This document shows, piece by piece, positions 22,741 through 35,342 of a stretch of 64,000 nt of DNA. Made by a program: the position numbers and the translations under genes. The notes beneath the pieces are model-generated. The model had not been told where the DNA came from. It searched no databases and saw only the letters and a program-made list of their open reading frames with translations. The stretch lies in assembly GCA_003427395.1 (NCBI GenBank), contig BFEA01000104.1, positions 626,576-690,575 of the forward strand, in the 5' to 3' direction. How positions within the stretch are numbered: the first letter of the stretch is position 1; the number at the start of each line of letters is the position of its first letter. Origin of the DNA: Chara braunii. Its lineage: Eukaryota; Streptophyta; Charophyceae; Charales; Characeae.

Positions 22741-23496
22741 TGTTAGGTGCGTGTCCCCCTTTCACTCATCCTCCCTCTCGCTTCCTCTTCTCTCTTGCCA
22801 ACCCCGCTCTCCTTCCGCTCCAGACTCTTCGCTAAGTCCTGCCAGACCGCCCCTTTATGAGAGGGGGTGAATCTTCCTCGAAATGCGGGAAGATTCATGC
22901 CACCTTGAAGCGGCCTTCCTACTTGGGCGCAGCCCCCACCTCCTTTATAACTAAGATCACTCACCGCCCTTCAGATCCGATGTTACTATCGGATTCGTCC
23001 GCTATTAAAACCCTTGCCTACGGTCTCCATTCCCTCATTCCCGTCAAAACGAGTATGCCACGCCCCCTTTTTCTCTCGCCATATCCCGTTTGCACGAACC
23101 TCCACTCACCCCCTTCTTCTTCTACCCCCTAACTCACTAACTTTCTACCAAAGCTAACCGCGTATTCTTACTCGCAATACTCCACACCCCCAGAAACGAA
23201 CCCTCCCTTGCCCGATTTCGCTAAGAAACGGGCAAGATCCATGATTCCTCCTCTCTCTCCTTCTTTGCTCCTGCCATTTCCGCGCATCCCATTCTCTTCT
23301 AATCTCCTTCTTCGCTAATTTTCATCCAAAACTAACTCAAAAATCGGGTTCGCCCGACCCGAAACCTCCAACCTTGATCCTTGGTTCACCCGATTTCCTT
23401 AAGAATCGGGTGAGAACTCGAATCCTCCTTCCCCCAGGCTCCCGTTCCACTCCGCCATCTTCACCTTTACATTCGAATGCACCTTGGCGCGGATCT
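22741..23496. repeat. Hairpin-bearing leader of block A
   Basis: A module of roughly 150-200 bp recurs, each with a stem-loop such as CCCGATTTCG...CGAAACGGG-like arms. Examples are near 23209 (CCCGATTTCGCTAAGAAACG) and 23388 (CCCGATTTCCTTAAGAATCG). The same module occurs at 34900-35300 in block B1. The ends read CACTAACTTTCT or ACTAACTT. It is noncoding. Confidence 0.6.
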
Positions 23497-25346
23497 CGCC
23501 CAGGTACTTTCGTTCCGTGCTGCAATCATACTTCGCTTTTAACTAACTTTTCTCTTGCTGCCCCGTCCCGGTCCCACTCTGCACAGCCGGCGTGCAAGCC
23601 CGTTTTTTCCTTCGTCTCCTTTCCATCGAATGTATCGGGCGCAGAATAGCGTCAGATTCATTTTCTTATTCCCCCCCTTTTTCTCTGCTGCTTGGGCTCT
23701 GCCCGGCTTTGCCCGTCTGCTCCGATGCGTGCCCGGCCGCCTCACCTTCGATTGTCCAACTCCCTTACTCCATCGCCAGTCCTCCATATCACCGCCCGCA
23801 CCCGGCTCCCGCCCACGTCCGGGTTCATCCGTCGTTGTACCACCCCGCCTTTGCTCTCACAGCGCCGGCCACCCATGCTGCACTATCGTTTGCCCCGACA
23901 GTCAGTCGGCCTGAGAGGGACTTCGGAGGGAACCAGCTACTATACGGTTCGATTAGTCTTTCGCCCCTATACCCAAGTCCGACGAGGTAGTCGACATAGC
24001 AGCATTGCTGTTATCTGATCCTGCCGGGTTTTACCCACCCGCTTCACATGTACCCCTGCGGCAGAACCTCGGACAGGTTCATTCGTCGTAGTGCCAAAGC
24101 CTTTCGGCCTGTGTTTCGGACAGTTCGCGGGTACACCCACTGCCCGTGACTTTGCCCACTACGGCGCCTAGCGCCCGTAGCCACGCCAGCCTTCTCTACA
24201 TTATTTCAAGTTTAACGGATGTCCCGAAGGACATAACCCGGGCCACGGGGTCAATCAGCCCCGACCCTTAGTCAATTCAGAATATTCGACTTTTACTCAT
24301 CAAGGCCCATCATCTGGGTTTAAACGCAGTCCGTTTTTCGACAGTTCAACGGTGTACCCTCTAAGATAGGCTCTTGAGGCCTGTCACCCCCTACTACGGC
24401 ACGTCCCAAGGCAAAACGAGGCGCGGTTTTAAGTAAAACAGGTAAACAAAAATTATATAAAAACATGGGCAGCTCAGGCGTGGTCGCGAAAACAGTTTGT
24501 AATTGCACTCCAGGCAATATGCGAATATAACACCCCCCCCCCCACGCGCTCCTACCGCAGCCGACGAACAGAACCGAAAGGGGAAAATAAAATAAAATAG
24601 CAGTAACATCGGGGAACCGCGGGGTCGCTGGCACCTCGCGAGTCTTGCGGATTGGGCCCGCCGCCGCACCCGAAAGCAAAACGGGGGGGAATAGCCCCAC
24701 AGGGCCCTCAACCCTTCGGTTTCCTCCACGCCGCTCTGCTGCTGCCGCGCCGGCGTCAGCCGTCCTCGATCCCCGAACCTCTGTATTGCCAACCCAAATG
24801 TCATAACCTATAGGGCTAAGCCAAAGCCAGAGACTAGTGCCCAGAGAGTACCATACGAGGTAGTGTGGCGCGGCGCTTTGGGCCAGCAAACACCTGTGCG
24901 GCTCCCAGTGCCCGCGCTGGCTTGCTCACACCTTGCCATAATTGCCCCGCGCTGTCGTCCTACGACATCCCGCTTACCGCACGAAATCGCGCCGTTATTG
25001 TCGATGTCGTCGTCGAGGTCGTTCTCTGCACGCGCGCTTGACTCGGTCAAATGTACCAATCAAACGAAAATATCCTTAATTCTTGCTTAATAAAAAAAAA
25101 ATAAATAATAATATCACTAAGCAAAACGACCGAGGTCCGGGCCGGCTTTACGGTCAACAACAGAAAAGAATCACGCGTGCCTGAAACCTGCGCGCCCACG
25201 CACTCGCTATTGTGGTCAACCACCCAGTCAACGCAACTACAAACGCAGCCGCGCTTAGCGCGGTATACTTAAACTTTAAACCAAACAATTTTCTGTTACT
25301 TGCAAAAACCAGGGCGGACACCCTTGTAAGGGTATTCGCACCGACA
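23497..25346 (-). repeat. 1.85-kb block A (LTR-like)
   Basis: Starts CGCCCAGGTACTTTCG and ends GGGTATTCGCACCGACA. It is nearly identical over its whole length to block B2 (37473-39322), which has the same 1850-bp span by these limits. It contains an antisense 25S rRNA fragment, a GAATG...CATTC stem-loop near 23628 and a GC-rich hairpin CTACGGCGCC/GCGCCCGTAG near 24158. On minus it begins TGTCGGTGCGAATACCC, so the TG end fits an LTR 5' end. No CA boundary or polypurine tract is obvious at the other end. Confidence 0.75.
23910..23985 (-). pseudogene. 25S rRNA fragment (antisense to plus), copy in block A
   Basis: Read on minus, the segment contains GACTTGGGTATAGGGGCGAA, AGACTAATCGAACC, GTAGCTGGTTCCCTCCGAAG and CCTCTCAGG in that order. 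This is one of the most conserved stretches of eukaryotic large-subunit rRNA. Similarity stops on both sides after about 75 nt, so only a fragment was captured. Confidence 0.9.
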
Positions 25347-27319
25347 GCCTTACCGGACCATATTAAGCGACGTCCCCGTCGCTTCGCCAAATCTGAAAGC
25401 TATAAATCCATTCACACTCTAAATGCTGACGAAAGAAGTGAGCCAATCCGATTAGTCGACAAACACAGGGTAGAGGCCTCCATCAAACCATGCATTTACA
25501 ACTATATGCTGCCAGGTTTCAAACCTGGGCCTCACACCGTCAAGAAATTAGGACACAGGCAGCATAAGTTCCAAAGACTTTCCCAATCGTCTTCTCCCCG
25601 ATCCTAGACAACCTTCGGCTTCTCGTTGGGTGTCCCTAGTCCTGGCAAAAACTAGGGACACGGGCCTTAACCAAGACCTTTGAAGGCACTCTCGCCTTCC
25701 TTCTCAAAATCTCTCGCAATCAAATACATATAAGTATATATGTAAACTTAATATCCACTCNGCTCTTTCTGCAGTCTAGTACAGAAAGGCCAGGTCTCCA
25801 TCTTGGTCCACCATAGCCTGGTTGATCGGACCAGGACTACGGCCTACCGCATTGTTATTTAANGACAGTACCCTCGTTGGTTACGCAACGATAGGGTTTC
25901 TCCTGATAGACACTCAATCAGGCACTCCCAAAATCTCAACCTTCACTATCCCACGGAGTAATTTCCCTGGGGCGGGTAACTCCCCTTAAACTCTTACCCC
26001 GTGGTCCCGCAACCAGGTTGCGCCGGTTAGCAGCCATCCAATGGGGTTACGCCCTAGAGGTACTAACTTCTTTTCTGTTAGCTTGGCCTTTCTTCAATAT
26101 GTCTCAGAATTAGCACCAGTGGTTAAATGGGTGCGTAAAAACAAAATCAAAGGCCCACTGCGCGATACGCAGGGGTCTGAAGACATTTACCAGCCCTCCT
26201 TCAATAGGCATGGCCTCCTTCGCACGCTTACAAGCAAAATCACCGCTAAATCCACCAGGCCGTGACCCCTGACTTGATCAGAGGCAGCAGCCACCCACCC
26301 TGAGACATCTCTCGCCCTGTACTCATTGCGACTTTCTCAAACATTTCAAACTAAAAGTGGCCCCTTTCCGTCAGACTTTATCACCCATCAAACAACTCGT
26401 CATGCCATAAATGAATTTAATCATTTCTGAGGATGAGTCTTCCAACCAAAAACCACTCCCCTTTTCCAATAATCCAAAAGGGGCTCTCTTCATAACCAAA
26501 AACACCCCTTCTTCCAAAAATCGCGAGGGGTCTCGCCATAAAACAATACATTCCCTCTTCCAGAAATCACGAGGGTCTCATCATAAACCAAACACCCCCT
26601 CTCTCAAAGTCACGAGAGGTTTTGTTACATCACAAAATATCACAAAACATCCCCTCTTTTCCTAAATCTAAGGGGGTCCTATCATAAAACAGAACATCAC
26701 TGAGAGACCATCTTATGGGTCCTCATCACAACTTAGATAACTTTCACAGACGGACTGCGCTTCCTCCCCTTATACTCTGCCTTATCAGCTGCCGTGGGCA
26801 GGTCGCACAAGTATACCGAGGAGTAGACAGTTTTACTTACAATCATATTCACAATACCCAAGATACATAAAAGGTTTTTCACACATTGTCCACACAAACT
26901 CATCATACATCAGAGTACAACCACACATGTGAGAGAGACAAGTAATCGTCACATATAAGAATGGTCCCTGAAGGAAACCTCATCATAATATACACTCAGG
27001 GAGTACAATGTCTCACACAGAAAGTGTCCCCAAATCATAGCTTGCTCAACTCAAGCCACACCAAACCCACACTGACAACTACCCGTAAAATACATGTCAG
27101 ATTTGTCTCTCAAAGGCCAGGGCGTAGGCCACCTAAATATGTACATGCCTCATCTAAACCACCCTGACCCTCAAAACCCCAACTCAGTAGAAATACTAGA
27201 GTTCAGATCTAGATTAACAACAATCATCAAAATGTCTTCTAAGTCAAAAAGGGTATCACACAGAACCTAAGTTGATGCCTCACAAAATGCTCGCTCACTT
27301 ATATAGACAAAACCGAGCC
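25347..27319. other. Noncoding spacer between block A and gag
   Basis: No supported ORF. 26450-26690 has a loose repeat of CC(A/T)AAAA.ACACCCC.TCT.(A/C)A phrases. A 62-nt tRNA-like fold lies at 25505-25566. Ambiguous bases occur near 25761 and 25863. Confidence 0.5.
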
Positions 27320-30113
27320 TTACCTCCTCAATTCCTCCTGGTTTTGCCTATATAACTGAGCCCTAAGTCCATCTGCGGACTTCTCTACTATCCTACCCTG
27401 TCTATCATACATTTTACCCCCTACCTCTGAGATCTTCCCTACTGCCTTATCCTCAAGAAACTCGAGACAGTCCAAAGCCAGATGCACGTCCCTTTTGCAG
27501 TAAAAACATAGTTGATCTACCTTTCTCTTGAACTTCCTCTTCCTGGGATGAGGAGGTGGCGATGAAGAAGATCCCTCCAAGGTACCGACACCCCCCTGCT
27601 GCTCTGATCGAGGAGCTGCGGTACTACCGACTTCCTGCTGCTCTGTCCTCGGAACCGGTCCACCAGACCCAGATCTAGTAGCCCAAGATCCTAGTCTGCC
27701 TCTCAAATCCTCTGTCGCTAGGACGTACTCGGGCGTCCAACCTCTGAGGCCTCCTCTCGAGTGTCGCCTCTGGCACTCCCGTGGGCTGCTCCTCAATCTT
27801 CTCTGGTCCATACTCAGGTGTGCCTATCCTCTGGAGTCTACCCTCGATGACACCCTCCTCCTCAATCCTCATCTCTCTCTCAAGAGACTCCTCTATCCTC
27901 TGCTCAGGTGAAAACAAACTCACCTCCTCCTGCATAGTATGCACCGCCTCAAGGAGCACGCTCATGAATTCCTCTACTGAGCCCTGAGCCGGCTCACTGC
28001 TAGATTTTGGGAGTCCCTCCTCTACTGCCAAAGGTACGACTAGGCCCGCCGTTGCTACTGGCAGCGTCGCGAGCTCAGTAGGGGCTCTGAACTCGAATGC
28101 CTCTCTCTCCGCCTGTCTCTGTGCTCTCGCCTTCTCTGACTCCAGGATAACCCTCCCCATAGGTGGCTCCTGGCGAGGCTCTGTCGCAGATCGCTGTCCT
28201 GGCAGTCCCTGTCTTGGCTGCCTCTGCTCTCCCTGCCGGCTGCTCTCTGGTCTGTCAACCTTTCGCTGGGTTCGCTGCTTCAGGCTCTCAATGATAGCTG
28301 CCTGGCTGGCCACCAAAGCCCTAAGTTCCTGAATTTCCATCTCCATAGCCTCCAGACGTACTCCATGGCTGGCCTCCTTCATTTTCTTCCCCGCCAGATC
28401 GCCCTCCAATAACAAGTGCCGGTCAAAAGTGGTCTTGGCCAGGAACTTGATTTTACGATCTAACCTTTCTTCCGCCTTCCTGGCCACCCCAAACCCGGAT
28501 CTGACTGGCGATGGAAGCTCCTCTCCTCTCTGCTCCCAGAAGTTCCCCCATATCTCAGGGATCTCTGGGGCCCTAGCTGGTGCGCTGGGTGGCTGACCCG
28601 AGAGTGCTCCTGCTGCCTCCGATCTCTGCCTCTCCTGCTGCTGCTCCGGGAGCTCCCCCGCTGCCTCCAACCTCTGCCTCTCCTGCCGTATCTCATCTAT
28701 CCGCCTAGTTCATCCCGCCCTCTTTTCTTCAGCCGTCTCTCCAGCTGGCACCCTTTCCCTCGTGCGGAGGTCGACCCTCTTTGGGATCTCTGTTTCCATC
28801 TCCTTCTCGGGCTGGCATGACTCCTGGCGTGGCTCTGCAGGTGCTGGCTCCTCCAGGTCTGGGTGCTCCAGGGCATGAGCTGCTAGGTGCCTATCAATCA
28901 GGATCAAAGCTTCTCTCCTTACAGCTTCCCTCTCTCTCCTCCTTTCTACTCTCCCTCCTGGCGAAGGAGCCTTTTCTGACGAAGGTAAAGGGGTCTCCTC
29001 TCTCTGCAACCCCTCCTTTGCCTGCCGGGTGCTCCTGGTGCATCCCCGAGTCTCAAACCCACTACTGGCGTCTGTGGGGGCGTGTCCTCTCCAACCTCTA
29101 TCACTTCCTTCCCTGCACGTCTCCCCTCATCACCCAGCCCTCTCTCTTGATGAGTACCCCGGATCTCTTCCTGTGGTACCTCCTCCCGCGGCATCTCCTC
29201 TCGTGGTATCTCCCCCTGTGGCACCTCCTCTCGTGGCACCTCCCCTTGTAACACCTCCTCTGCCTGCTCTCCATGCTCCTCTCCCTGAAGCGACGCCCTC
29301 CACCGAGAAATATCTAAATGCATCTCCAATTCCCTCAAGGGCCCCTCTGATGCTGGTGGCTTCCCCTGTGTGTGTTGGCGACCTCCTCAATCCACCCTCA
29401 GTAAAACGATGGAACTCCCCTGGCCCCAACCCACACTCAGGGTATCCCCCTCGCTCCTCATCCTCTGGCTCCTGCTCTCTCCTGGCTAGGGCCTTCCGTC
29501 CTCCTCGAGATGGTCTCGCCTCCCTGGGCTCAGGGTCCCTCGGCGTCTGACTCCTCTGCCGCCTCTCAACTTTGGGCTGAGGGAGCTCTGGCCGTTGAAA
29601 GGCCTCTCTCAAATGTGCCCTGCAGCTCTCCCAATCTCGTGCCATCTCCCTGATCTGCATAGCCAGTGGCCTTTCCGCCTTCCTGGTCCAGAGTGGTAGC
29701 GTCTGCATCCAATCATCTCTCGGTATGCCCTGCTCTTGCATGAACCACTCAAACGCGGGGATGAAGTCCGACGCATTTCCAATCTGCAGGCGGATCGGCC
29801 TGCCATCAGGTCCCACAGGCAAGGGTCGCAACTCCTCCATCTTCATCTCCACCTCCTGCCTCGTCGTCGCCTCCCTACGAATCCTGGCAATGGGCTCTTC
29901 GAGCCTACCTGCTCCCCTTAATCTCTCAATCGCCTGAGCGACGGTCCATCCCATACGCCTCGCATGCTCCCAGAAACTGTCCAGAAATAGCTCGATGTCC
30001 CCATCATTGTAGAAAAAAGTACTTTCCCGATGGTGAGGCCCATGCCGCTCATATCCTCCTGATGCGCCCAACGGCCGCTTAGGCGGCCGTGTCCCCTTCC
30101 CTCCTCTTGGCAT
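27320..30113 (-). pseudogene. Gag-like polyprotein remnant, frameshifted
   Basis: ATG at 30113 gives MPRGGKGTRPPKRPLG, then a capsid-like helical region (FEWFMQEQGI..DDWMQTLPLW to CRAHLREAFQ) resembling retrotransposon gag domains at about residues 70-165. Acidic EVPREEVPQ-type repeats follow in another frame (29338-28946). Next come Arg/Glu-rich and coiled-coil sequence (29009-27675, one in-frame TGA near 28708) and a CCHC zinc knuckle near 27500 (CFYCKRDVHLALDC, spacing C-X2-C-X4-H-X4-C). Frameshifts are inferred near 29400, 29000 and 27740. Gag would package element RNA. It lies downstream of pol on the same strand, the reverse of the usual gag-pol order. Confidence 0.75.
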
Positions 30114-30278
30114 GGTTGTCTTCGTAAAGTCAGACCTGCACAACAGGCGAAGGAGACAACAGGCACACCTTGGGGTAAGCAAGCAGGTTATAATCAGAGC
30201 AAGCTCAGACCAGACCACGCTTATGCTGCATGCATCCTTCCTAACCTACACACCCTGTTATTTCTATTCTAAAGGCAG

Positions 30279-33200
30279 TCAGGTCATCTCTCTTACCTCT
30301 TCTCTCGCCACAAATTTCTTCAGTCGCGTTCCAGATACCCAATCCTTCCACTCAGTCTCATTCAACTCCTCGATCTGGTACGCTTCGAAGTCTCCGATCC
30401 GTGCGATTCGGTAGGGACCTAACCATCTCTTATCGAGCTTCCTGGACCACTGCTTCTCCAGCGACGTATCGTAGAGAAGCACGACATCCCCGACTGCCAA
30501 GGGTACTTTCCTCACTCGCGTAGACTGATCCCATCGGGCCTTATCATTCATACGGCTTCTCGCCACCTGATCAGATGCCTCCTGGATCCTTTCTTCTATC
30601 GCCCCGACCTGCCGCGCCCGAATATCGAGCAACTCTTCAAATGACAGGTTGACTTCCAGATCCCGGCGCCTCCACTTCTTAAGAAAGCTTTCGATAGGGA
30701 AGGTGGCATGCCTTCCGTACCACAGCGTCGCAGGTGCGTACTTGGTGGATCTCTTTACTGTAATGTTCTCGACAAAGAAAGTCGCCCTTAGGTATCTTGG
30801 CCATTGATTAGGCCTACCTTCGGTCCATTTGGCCAGGAGGTTCGTAATGGTACTATGTCCTCTCTCTACGGGAGCATTTGTCTGGGGGTGCGCGGTCGTG
30901 GTGTAGTTGGCTGCCATACTATATCTTGCTAACAGTTCTTGCACCTCATGGCAGGTAAACTCTGATCCCCTGTCCATTAAGAATTCCCTGACGAAAGGAT
31001 AACGCAGGTAGTACTCCTCGATGCAGCTCACCAGGACTGACCCGGTCTTTGTGCGAATAGCTCGCCCGTCTATGAACCCAGACAGGATATCGCGCGCATC
31101 GAAGATATAGTTATAGCCCTGATCCCTAAGTGGCATAAAAAGCAGATCGAGATGCACTACGGCCCTTACCTCTCGCTCTAACCTTGGATGCAGCGGCTCT
31201 CCCTGCCTTAAACGGGATCTCTCCTGGCGGGGTACGCAAGATCGACAAAATTTTCCGACCATGTCCATCATTCCATCCCAGTAGTACAGCTCACTTATCT
31301 TGGCATACGTGGCTTGTACCCCTCGATGTCCTCCTGCAATACCATCGTGAAGCGCTGCTACGACGTCGATCTGACGATTCCTACCGCAGACGACTCTCAT
31401 GGGATTCCCCACTTCCCTTCTCACAAAAAGGTGACCGTCTCGCACTAAGTAGCGCTGCAGCATCCTTTGAGCCCTATCGCTCGCATCTCTTAGCCGCATT
31501 TCCCATGACAAAAGAAGCCCCAACTCTAGGTAGATCCCGTCGTACTCCTCTGCACGAAAAGCCTCCTTAATCTCTCCTTCCTCGAACTCGTCGTCCTGGC
31601 TCTCGGGCATTCCGTCCACATTTCCTGTCGAGTTCAACGAGCCTGACTGGTCGAGGCCTTCCTGCAATAACGTGTTGACGAGTAGATACATTTCTCCCAT
31701 CAGGTCCTCATGCCGTTCTACCTGGCCAGGTCCTTCCTCAATCGTTCTCATGTCCTCCACCAGGCTATGCGAGCTGGCCAGCGCTAGCTCTATCATCCAT
31801 TGAACATCCTTACCGCCCCAGGGATCTTCTTCCTCAAAGGGCTTAAGGACTAGCTCATTCCTCCTTTCATACCCCTTTGGCGCTTGCCAGATAGGATAGC
31901 CTACACAGCTGGGCACTCGCGACGACCATTTGTTGATATGAAGACGAACATCTTCTTCCTGATCCAGAAATCCATCAACTGGGAGCGTATTCTCCACCGC
32001 CTCCCCTTCCTGCTTATCCCAGTTGATCCGACTCAGCCCGTCTGCCCGGTTCTTACTACCAGGAATCCGTTCTAATTCGAAATTGAACATCCAGATGTAT
32101 GTCAGCCATCTGGCAATCGTCGGATCCGATGGAACGTAATTCCTTAGAGAGTAGGCCAGGGCGGTCGGATCCACTCTCAAAATAAATCTCCTGCCGAAGA
32201 CATAGTTCCGGAAGATTCGCAGACAGTGGAGGACAACAAGGGTCTCCCTCTTGAACTGAGAGTAGTTCCTCTCTGTCGTACTGAGAGTCCGACTCTCAAA
32301 TCGCAAGGGTCTTTCCTTTCCTTCCATGTCTGCCTATATTAGAACTCCCCCTAAGGCGGTCGGTCCCGCATCCGTTTTGACAATGAAGGGTCGCGTCTCT
32401 GTGGCGTCATAATCTGGCGCTCCTAACACCAACCCTCCTTCTCGGAATTCCTCTTTCATTTTTGCCACCACCTCTTCTTGTTCCTCACCCCATACCCATT
32501 CCTGATCCTGACGGACTAACTTCCTCAGGTGTTCAGTCTTAGCGGCAAAGTTCTTGACGAAGGTCCTCCAAAATCCACACGTACCAAGGAAGCTCCTGAC
32601 ATCAGTTATTGAGTGGAACGGAACTGGCCACTCAGTAATCTTGTCCGTCTTCTTCACATCCGGCCTTCGGCCCTTCTCATTGCAGACGATCCCCAAGATA
32701 GTCGCTTCCCTCATGCAGTGTCTGGATTTGGCCCCGCTTGCCGTGAGGTTATGCTCTTCCAGCAGGCTCAGGACCTTTTCGAGGTCCTGGATGTGTTTCC
32801 AGACAAAGCGCCTTACCTCTGGTGAGACTTCGCCGCTCTCTTTCATCGTTGGCCCCTTCACTGCCAAATCGTCAATGTATGGCTGTGTGATATGGGGGCT
32901 GACTGACTGCATGGCCCGAATCATGGCCCGTTGGACCATTGCTACTGCGTTGGTCCACCCTTGTGGGGCCACGTTCATGTGGACTAATCCTCGCGGCGTG
33001 CGCATAGCTGTCACCGGCCTATCCGACGAGTAGACAGGGAACTGATCATATCCTGAGTAAAGGTCTATAAGCGAAATTATAGGTCTTCCAGCACAGGATT
33101 CCGACAGCGCGTCTGCATTCGGCAGTCCTCCAGCATCTCGCACGGTCACTGCATTCAGTCTTTGCAAATCCTGCACCCACCGCAGCGTCCCGTTAGGCTT

Positions 33201-33839
33201 AATGAAGCAGAACCACGGGGAAACATACGGTCCACTTGAATAGTCGGCGACGTGAGTACTTATCTTGCCGTCGAGATAATCCACCACCTTCCTTTCCTCG
33301 TCAGGATTGGGATATCGCGCCCCTCTCATGTTCCAAGGCTCGTGTGGCACGGTGTGGATGCGGATCATAGGTATCTTGTCTACATCCAGCCTGCCACGCT
33401 CCTCGTCACTAAATGCGTAGGCGCGATGCTTCCTCTTCATTAATTCCACCATCAACGTTCGCTCCTGAGGCAGCAAGAAATCATATTCCCCTATGATCAA
33501 CTCCTTCTCGTTCCCTTCGTTGATACGACATGGCCCTGCTAAAGCACTTTCCCTCATTCGTCGAATCAACCCTCGTTCCCTCTCGTAATATTCTTCCTGG
33601 TCCTCTGTAACGAGGACGGGTAATGAGCGACACTTCTTGTCTACCGTCTTGTACCGCCTTTGGGAACCCTGCTTGAGCCGTCCCCTAAAAAAGGCCGACT
33701 CACAAATTGTGTTTGCGCTGATGCGGGGCCCCGCAATGGTAGCCAAATAATAACAGCTTGGCTCACCTCCAGAGTCAATCGGCCAAAGTCGGGCGCCCGT
33801 CGTCCCTCTGACCTGTAGCACTAAACCCCCTACTCGCAA
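30279..33839 (-). pseudogene. pol: Ty3/gypsy pol: reverse transcriptase, RNase H, integrase; one in-frame TAG
   Basis: A single 1187-codon frame with one TAG at 32334-32336. RT covers about residues 150-400, with motif A LIDLYSGYDQF near 259 and catalytic YIDD at 321-324. RNase H spans the stop (KTDAGPTALGG before it; TTERNYSQFKRE and NRADGLSR after it). A roughly 220-residue acidic linker leads to an integrase H2C2 finger (HDGIAGGH...CRSC). The D-D-35-E core follows (LDLLFMP, MDRGSEF, NAPVERG; exactly 35 residues between the last D and E). A GPY/F-like tail (KRWLGPYRI) ends it. There is no chromodomain. A stop two codons upstream of the TTG at 33839 means the frame has no ATG start, and no aspartic protease or gag precedes it. 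The TAG replaces a position usually Gln, consistent with CAG to TAG. Confidence 0.93.
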
Positions 33840-34439
33840 GGCCTAGTCATCTCCTCGAGACCCAACACTCCTCCGCCCGACTGCTGTCGCGGAATTGCCT
33901 GTAACAGTCACCATCGGTACGCAGCGACATATAACAACCCGCATCAACTGCCCGGGCACAGCCCATAGGTGCCGCAGCAACGCACAGTCGTGGTCAGCTG
34001 CAGTCTCCGCTCACAGTCCACAGTCATGACAATCAGACAGCACGGAGCAGCCACTCTGTGTGCAATCTCCAGCGGCGGCAGCAGTTCATGCGTAGTACGT
34101 AGTGGCCAGCCTCATCAACTGTCCTTCTCTCCTGTCGAGGCAAGCTCTCTCTCCCTCTTCTTAGCGCACTCGGTCAGTCTTTTTTTTTTTTTTTTTTTTT
34201 TTNCCCTCTTCTTAGCGCACTCGGTCAGTCTTTTTTTTTTTTTTTTTTTTTTTGCCAGGTAAGCATGTCTCGTTCCCTGCACACCCTCTCTTCCCGTGTA
34301 GTCACCCCCTGCTTCTGTCTACAGGCCGGTCGTCACAACAACGAGCCCGACACTTATCAATTGGAGACTGTCTACCAGGGTATGCCGACCTCACTAACAA
34401 CAGTTCGGCCCCCCTTCATACACCTTGATGGTCACACAG
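33840..34439. other. Noncoding, with duplicated poly(T) around a single N
   Basis: The phrase CCCTCTTCTTAGCGCACTCG plus GTCAGTC and about 22 T occurs at 34152-34202 and again at 34204-34253, separated by one N (34203). This looks like two contig ends abutted without merging, not biology. Confidence 0.75.
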
Positions 34440-35342
34440 GGCCGGTGTGAGTCGATCGAAAATGTGGGTTAAACGGATGGCAGCGACATTTATCATGGCT
34501 ATACCGCCGGCCCCGCGGCTGACTTCGTACTGCCTGCCTCAACGGTACGTGCGGAATCTGCCCCGAGGATATGGGTAGATTCACTCCATCCTTTATACAA
34601 CGGACGGCTACTCCTCCCGGGCGCAGCCTCCCGTAGACAGGTGAGTCCAATCTCGTCTTCTTCTCCCTCTGAGTCGAAATGAATCTATCGAAAAACTGCA
34701 GAAAGACACGCTACCATCCCGACGTTCTTTAGGCAAGCGAATTCGTTACGAATCTGCTGCCAAAATGAGGCTAGGTGCATTCGCACCTTGCCAACTCGTT
34801 TTCCTGTTCCCTCTGCTTACCCACTAACTTTCTATTTACTAACTCTTCGGCCAAACTAACTACACGATCGGGGTCGCGACCCCCGAAAACCCCAAAATTG
34901 AATCCTCCCTCGCCCGTTTTCATCACGAAACGGCCGAGATTCACAGTTTCACCCCTTGCTTCTTCCCTCCCATCGCCATCTCCGCGCACGAACTTTCTTC
35001 CCTATCTCTAAATCTACTAACTTACTTCTAAAACTAACTTCATAGTCTAACTCGCAAACACCGAAAACCCCCACCTAACTACTACTCCCATTCTACTCCG
35101 TCAGAAGGTTGGCAGACTAACCTTTCTCTATCTCCTTCTTCCTCGTTCCTGCCATAGCCCCGCGCCACCACTTTTCTACTAACTTCTCATCCTACACCTC
35201 TAACACCTGGACTGAACTCTTAATCACGTTCGCCCGGCCCCCAAACCCCTATTTCAAAACTCCTCCCGCCCGTTTTCGTCCAGGATCGGGCGGGCGTTAC
35301 TCTTCTCCGCTGCGCCTGGCCCCCACCATCGTCATCTCTCTC

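Noticed and set aside
23999-24040. CTGATCCTGCCGGG resembles the 18S rRNA 5' end
   Set aside because: The match is about a dozen bases and neighbouring sequence does not follow 18S.
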